Shown here in pieces: positions 14,764 to 18,700 of a stretch of DNA of 18,700 nt. Position numbers and translations under genes: made by a program. Below the pieces are notes generated by a model. The model worked only from the letters and a program-made list of their open reading frames with translations, did not search any database and was not told the DNA's origin. Numbering within the stretch: the first letter of the stretch is position 1; every line of letters begins with the position of its first letter. Origin of the DNA: Anaerolineales bacterium UBA6131 (GTDB taxonomy: Bacteria > Chloroflexota > Anaerolineae > UBA2200); NCBI GenBank assembly GCA_002435875.1, contig DIVN01000191.1, forward strand, positions 1-18,700, read 5' to 3'.

Positions 14764-15929
14764 CACGATCCAACCTTCGGTAAACTCCGCCGCAGCAGAA
14801 ACCAGAGATAGCCTTTCAGGTCCTTCTTGATGCCCACGTTGGCAAAGCAGGCACTATTACAGCGGAGACAGGCTGTGCGTCGCAACTGCTCCCGAAAAGC
14901 GAGATTCTCCGGTGCATAGTAGATCGCGCTGCAGGGCTCGGCGACGCTCGCCCCTGGGTTGACCGCATCCGGGCACTCAGTGGTTGTGGAGCGACAGTTG
15001 CCGATCTTGCGCTCTGAAAGGCAGTAGTACACGTCGCCCCATGCATCCAAAACGAAAGAGTCGAATTGCGACGGGCAGGGTGTCGTGCGGGCGCATCCGT
15101 CCCGGTACATGCACAGCATGTCATGCCAATAGAAGGACATCACGTCCATGGGTGAATGAGGGGACGCCAACTCCTGCATAAACTCGAATAGGTATTGACG
15201 ATCCGCTTCGTCAAAATCCAGCTCACTGCGCCGATCCAGGTTGGCCACATAAGTCTTGTGAAAACCAACGATCTGAAAGTCGAGCTCGATGTCCCGTTCG
15301 GCACACCATTGACGTAGTTCCCGGACATGGTACAGATTTGGCCGAGTTATCACGCAGCTCGCACCCAGCCAAAAGAAGTGCGTCTTCTGCAGTTCTTTCA
15401 GTCCGGCGAGACAGCGCTCGACCCGCTCAAACGCTCCGGGCACATTGCGCATGCGGTCATGTATGGCCCCAACACCGTCGAGAGACACCGAGACATTGTA
15501 TGAAACCTTGCGCGGTGTGCAGAGCGATACGATCGCCTCGCTAGCGCCGAGGATGCGATCTACGGCCAATCCATTGGTGATCAGAGTCAGCGACCGGAGG
15601 CGTGGCATCTTATCCAGAAAGACCTCGACTAGCGATACCAGGTCGGCACGTACGCTTGGCTCACCGCCGGCGATGGTCAGCCGGTCAATCGAGGCAAAGA
15701 GGCTGTCGTTGAGCAGTGTAGAAAAGTCATCCACAGTCATCTCAGGGCGGTCTTCCATCTGCCAGATGTTGCACATTGTGCAGCGAGCGTTGCAGCGATA
15801 GGTGACGTTAATCTGCAACTGATGCGGTGGAAGCGTCCCCAGATGTCGAGCTACATTGTAATCCCAGACGCCGCGTGCCATGCTACCCCAGCTCGCGCGC
15901 GCTAGCTTGCTTAGAATAGAGGAATGCAT
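14763..15929 (-). CDS. Radical SAM/SPASM-type protein in a glycan operon
   Basis: 388 residues. The [4Fe-4S]/SAM site is YRCNARCTMCNIW with C46, C50 and C53, followed by IAGGEPSVR (GGEP at 87-90) and VSLDGVGAIHDRMR. The C-terminal third carries further cysteines (TTPCPSQFDSFVLDAWGDVYYC, CSAIYY, and CLRCNSAC near the end), a SPASM-like arrangement for one or two extra clusters. SPASM proteins include peptide-modifying enzymes, and some radical SAM enzymes act on sugars or cyclitols. No small precursor peptide is visible nearby, so sugar or lipid modification is more likely here. The ATG lies 3 nt after the previous stop; its 3' end overlaps the next GT. Exact reaction unknown. Confidence 0.85.
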   Translation of the reverse strand: MHSSILSKLARASWGSMARGVWDYNVARHLGTLPPHQLQINVTYRCNARCTMCNIWQMEDRPEMTVDDFSTLLNDSLFASIDRLTIAGGEPSVRADLVSLVEVFLDKMPRLRSLTLITNGLAVDRILGASEAIVSLCTPRKVSYNVSVSLDGVGAIHDRMRNVPGAFERVERCLAGLKELQKTHFFWLGASCVITRPNLYHVRELRQWCAERDIELDFQIVGFHKTYVANLDRRSELDFDEADRQYLFEFMQELASPHSPMDVMSFYWHDMLCMYRDGCARTTPCPSQFDSFVLDAWGDVYYCLSERKIGNCRSTTTECPDAVNPGASVAEPCSAIYYAPENLAFREQLRRTACLRCNSACFANVGIKKDLKGYLWFLLRRSLPKVGS

Positions 15930-15932
15930 ACG

Positions 15933-17081
15933 CTACCGTCCTGCCTGCGCCAGTTGTTGATACAGCTCAAACGTCTTCTGCGCCACTGCATCCTTGCGAA
16001 AACGTGAGTTTGCCATCTCGCGTCCTCGCTGACCCATATAGACTCGCAAGTCCGATTCGCGCAACAACCGAAGCAACGCCCCAGCCAGTGCTCCGCTGTC
16101 GCCTACCTCGGCCAAGAAACCATTCACGCCATCTTTAACCATGAAAGGCACCCCACAGATGTTCGTCGCTACAACTGGTCGACCAGCGGCCATCGCCTCT
16201 GCAATGGCCACCGGGGCCGTCTCTTGTCGTGACGAGAGAGCGACCACGGAGCAATGCTGATACTCCTCAACCATTGCCATCAGGTCGAGGGATCCGAGAA
16301 AGCGCACCGCGTTGTTCAAGTCATGTTGCTGGATATACTGCTTGCACACCGCAACATAGTCCGGCTCGCTCTCTGTCTCACCGGCGACTCGCAGGATCAC
16401 ATCCGGCACCTCAGCACGCACCCTCGCCAGTGCACGCAACAGGGTGAGCAGATCCTTCCTGCGAATCACTCGTCCCGCGTACAGAACGGTCGGCAATAAA
16501 GTGGGTGTGCTAACCGCAAAGTAAGGATCGGCTACCGGATTCTCGATCTCAACGATACGTCCCCTAAAGCCTCCAATGCGATCGATTTCCTGTTCTACAT
16601 ACGGACTGATGGAAATCAGGTTATGCGTTCTGCTTACGCAGTACCGCTCAAACAGCCGGTCCAGAGTCCCTCTCATGGCGCCTGCTAGCCCCTGCGCAAA
16701 CGCCGCTTCGCGCGAAAAGACGCCATGGACAGTCACCACGTGAGGGAAGCCCGACTCCGCTGCCGCCGCTGCGTAGATGCCCATCCCTTGTGCATGCACT
16801 ACGTCGGGCGCCAACCTGCGCAACGTGCGCCCCAGTTCCCAAACATCGCGACGGTGGAAGGTGATGCGCCCCAGTCGCCGCCGTCGCACTACCTGCAACG
16901 GTAGACCTGATGCCGTCTGGAAGACTCCTTCCTCGTCGATCGGTTGACAGGTAACCACGCATACGTCCAGCTTGCCTAGCAGCGCAAGTCCTTCGAGCAA
17001 GGGCACCATCACCGCTTCGACACCACCCAAGACGCGAGAATCATCAAGGGGGTATTGGCCCAACATCACTACTCGCAACAT
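15933..17081 (-). CDS. GT4-family glycosyltransferase, paralogue of the 13618-14763 gene
   Basis: 382 residues. N-terminal domain: MLGQYPLDDSRVLGGVEAV and PDVVHAQGMGIYA. Donor domain: LYAGRVIRRKD (200-210, R207-R208-K209) and an intact EX7E pair E287/E295 in QETAPVAIAEAMAAGRPVVAT. Like its relative downstream of the radical SAM gene it has VHGVFSREA and ISPYVEQEI. It should transfer a sugar from a nucleotide donor to the lipid-linked repeat unit at the inner face of the membrane. It begins 21 nt after the polymerase gene, and no clear Shine-Dalgarno sequence precedes its ATG, which is unusual in this operon. Confidence 0.88.
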   Translation of the reverse strand: MLRVVMLGQYPLDDSRVLGGVEAVMVPLLEGLALLGKLDVCVVTCQPIDEEGVFQTASGLPLQVVRRRRLGRITFHRRDVWELGRTLRRLAPDVVHAQGMGIYAAAAAESGFPHVVTVHGVFSREAAFAQGLAGAMRGTLDRLFERYCVSRTHNLISISPYVEQEIDRIGGFRGRIVEIENPVADPYFAVSTPTLLPTVLYAGRVIRRKDLLTLLRALARVRAEVPDVILRVAGETESEPDYVAVCKQYIQQHDLNNAVRFLGSLDLMAMVEEYQHCSVVALSSRQETAPVAIAEAMAAGRPVVATNICGVPFMVKDGVNGFLAEVGDSGALAGALLRLLRESDLRVYMGQRGREMANSRFRKDAVAQKTFELYQQLAQAGR

Positions 17082-17102
17082 GGTGTTAGCAGATTCTGTG
17101 GT

Positions 17103-18593
17103 CTACGGGCCAGCGGCCGGGCGGACAGATGATTCAGCGCGAGGCGCTGTCACACCATCACCCAGGTGGCTAAAGTAGCCGATGATCGATCCAGAGATGA
17201 AGAAAAGAACGAAACTGGTGTAGACGTTCACGTACAGATCCACGGCAGCCGCGGAAACCATGTACATCACCACCGCAGCCAATCCTGTGACTGCTAGCGC
17301 CCGGCCCGCGTCACCACTACGCCTGCGCCAGTAGCTTCGGAGCAGACTCCAGGCAGTCGAGAGGAAAATCAGCAGATATGGCACAAATCCGGCCAAGCCC
17401 ATGGTAGCCAGCACAAGAATGTACGTATTGTGCGGCATAGGAAGGTCATACGCCAAGTCTTCCCATGTTCCACCGTAATCTAGATAGTAATAGGAAAAGT
17501 TGCCCACTCCAACGCCAAAGGCCAGGTGATCCAGAATCATCTCGCGGCTTGTTTCGAGCAGATTGAGCCGAAAGCGAATGGAAGTCGGGTTCGACAGACG
17601 TTCGGTAATCACGGCGCTTGCGCTTACAGCCTCCCAGTAAATGAGCGCCACTGCTGCTGCGACCATCATGGCGGGAAGCAACAGCTGACGATACCGCTGC
17701 TCAAGCAGCAAGACGACGAACCCGACGGCGAGGGCCAGCCAAGCTCCCCGATTGTAGCAGAAAAAGTTACCCGATACGGCCAAGGCAAACATGACTGCAT
17801 AGAAAGCCCGTCCAGATTTCGAGCTGTCGTGCATAGCCATGTAGAGCATTACTGTGGAGATCATGGCCAGAACGGTGCCAAGGAATGCAGGATTGCCCAG
17901 GATACTCACGATCTTGGGTAGACTCTTGGAGTACACCGTCGTGTGTCCGCCAGAGAGGATCGGCACACCGCGAATATGCTCGTATAGAATCGCATAGCAC
18001 AAGTACGTCTCGACCACAGCAAGTGTGGTAGCAAGGCGTCGTAGGCCATGCTCCCCTCTTGGATCAAAGAGGTTCTTGGCCAAGACAAAGACCAGGAACG
18101 GTATCATGAACTTGTCAAGCACCGACTGAGCCGTACTGGTCAAGCCATTCAGACCGGTCCAAATCGCTGGCACAATCATGACGCAGAACAGAGCCATGTA
18201 GACTTCAGTGCCCAACCGCTGAAGCTTCCGTTTGCCAATCGCCAGGTTTGCCACAAAGATCAGACCCAACAGCACTGCCGCCAGCCTGTCTGGCGTGAGG
18301 TCAGGAACGCCAGCAGGGAGACGAATGTTCAGGATGCGCCATATCTCGCTATATAGGGTCTGGCCAAAAGGGGCCACCATGAGCCAGACAGCAAAGCCAT
18401 CCGCCTGATTGATCATTATGGCAAAGGTCATTCCACCCATGATCGCTAGCCGGAGTGCGCTCTCCCAATTGGGCGACATCATCCATCGGCCCAGATAAAC
18501 CCCGACGCCGACCGCAAGACCGGCCCACACGCTCAGAGACAGCCATTGCTGTGCCCAGGAGCGCCAATCCGTTGTCCTAGAGTCTCGCATCAT
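17103..18593 (-). CDS. O-antigen polymerase/ligase-family membrane protein (Wzy_C domain)
   Basis: 496 residues with about 10-12 hydrophobic segments. The Wzy_C region (~270-412) shows NRGAWLALAVG (281-291), the large extracytoplasmic loop with SIRFRLNLLETSREM and GVGVGNFSYYY (360-370), then PMPHNTYILVLATMGLAGF (386-403, with H388). This family covers Wzy polymerases, WaaL ligases and PglL/PilO-type protein O-glycosyl ligases, which share the fold and cannot be separated by eye. In this operon a Wzy-type polymerase of lipid-linked repeat units is the default reading. The start is one of two adjacent ATGs (18593 or 18590), with GGTGAG about 7 nt upstream. The hydrophilic C-terminal tail from about residue 475 is probably cytoplasmic. 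Confidence 0.88.
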   Translation of the reverse strand: MMRDSRTTDWRSWAQQWLSLSVWAGLAVGVGVYLGRWMMSPNWESALRLAIMGGMTFAIMINQADGFAVWLMVAPFGQTLYSEIWRILNIRLPAGVPDLTPDRLAAVLLGLIFVANLAIGKRKLQRLGTEVYMALFCVMIVPAIWTGLNGLTSTAQSVLDKFMIPFLVFVLAKNLFDPRGEHGLRRLATTLAVVETYLCYAILYEHIRGVPILSGGHTTVYSKSLPKIVSILGNPAFLGTVLAMISTVMLYMAMHDSSKSGRAFYAVMFALAVSGNFFCYNRGAWLALAVGFVVLLLEQRYRQLLLPAMMVAAAVALIYWEAVSASAVITERLSNPTSIRFRLNLLETSREMILDHLAFGVGVGNFSYYYLDYGGTWEDLAYDLPMPHNTYILVLATMGLAGFVPYLLIFLSTAWSLLRSYWRRRSGDAGRALAVTGLAAVVMYMVSAAAVDLYVNVYTSFVLFFISGSIIGYFSHLGDGVTAPRAESSVRPAAGP

Positions 18594-18610
18594 CTATCAA
18601 CTCACCCATC

Positions 18611-18700
18611 TCACCGGACATCGCATGCCGGCTGCCCAATCCGCTGTTTGTTCAGAATGGCGGAATAGATTGCCTGTATCCTGGCGACATGTCGCGGCAA
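18611..18700 (-). CDS. C-terminal 29 residues of an upstream gene, probably a glycosyltransferase
   Basis: Reading the minus strand from the window edge gives an open frame of 29 codons ending in TGA at 18611-18613, 17 nt before the polymerase start. The peptide contains RHVARIQAIYSAIL, which resembles the last helix of GT4 enzymes (an xIxxLYxxxL pattern). Gene orientation and spacing fit the operon. A second minus frame is also open here, so the assignment rests on resemblance only. Confidence 0.4.
   Translation of the reverse strand: MPRHVARIQAIYSAILNKQRIGQPACDVR

Noticed and set aside
1..18700. tRNA, rRNA, CRISPR array, insertion sequence or prophage genes
   Set aside because: I looked for cloverleaf-like arms, regularly spaced repeats, transposase or integrase motifs and phage proteins, and saw none.

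Overview
All recognisable genes lie on the minus strand, so the region is read from high to low coordinates. The organism is probably a member of the Chloroflexota, perhaps a filamentous Anaerolineae-like lineage. The clues are moderately GC-rich DNA, secreted proteins with long Thr/Pro 'TPT' linkers, DNRLRE modules, and C-termini of the form -YLP(L/V)(L/V)xR, which I recall from exported Chloroflexota proteins. This placement is an inference; there is no marker gene in the window.

Region A (18700 to 5941) is a compact polysaccharide/glycoconjugate operon. In transcription order it holds: the C-terminal tail of an upstream gene (probably a glycosyltransferase), a Wzy/WaaL-type polymerase or ligase, a GT4 glycosyltransferase, a radical SAM/SPASM protein, a second similar GT4, a third divergent GT, a nucleotidyltransferase-like + thymidylate-kinase-like fusion, a NodB polysaccharide deacetylase, a fourth GT4, an Alg14/Alg13-like split glycosyltransferase pair (PssD/PssE type), a DegT-family sugar aminotransferase and a Gfo/Idh/MocA oxidoreductase. 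Many junctions overlap (ATGA, GTGA, TGATG) or abut (TAAATG), which suggests one translationally coupled transcript. The last two genes look like a pair making a 3-amino(acetamido) sugar nucleotide. The GTs, deacetylase and polymerase would assemble, modify and polymerise the glycan. No flippase, initiating phosphoglycosyltransferase or chain-length regulator is present here.

Region B (5940 to 5714) is a 227-bp gap holding three inverted repeats. It is the likely boundary between the two transcription units.

Region C (5713 to 1) encodes three consecutive secreted proteins, each carrying a cohesin-like domain. The first is a TIM-barrel glycoside-hydrolase-like enzyme that has both a type-I-like dockerin and a cohesin in one chain. 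The second is a cohesin followed by two DNRLRE/CBM96-like modules joined by very long Thr/Pro linkers. The third is a cohesin protein cut by the window edge. I read this as a small surface cohesin-dockerin assembly encoded beside a glycan locus, and it is the most interesting part of the window. No RNA genes, CRISPR arrays, insertion sequences or phage genes were seen.
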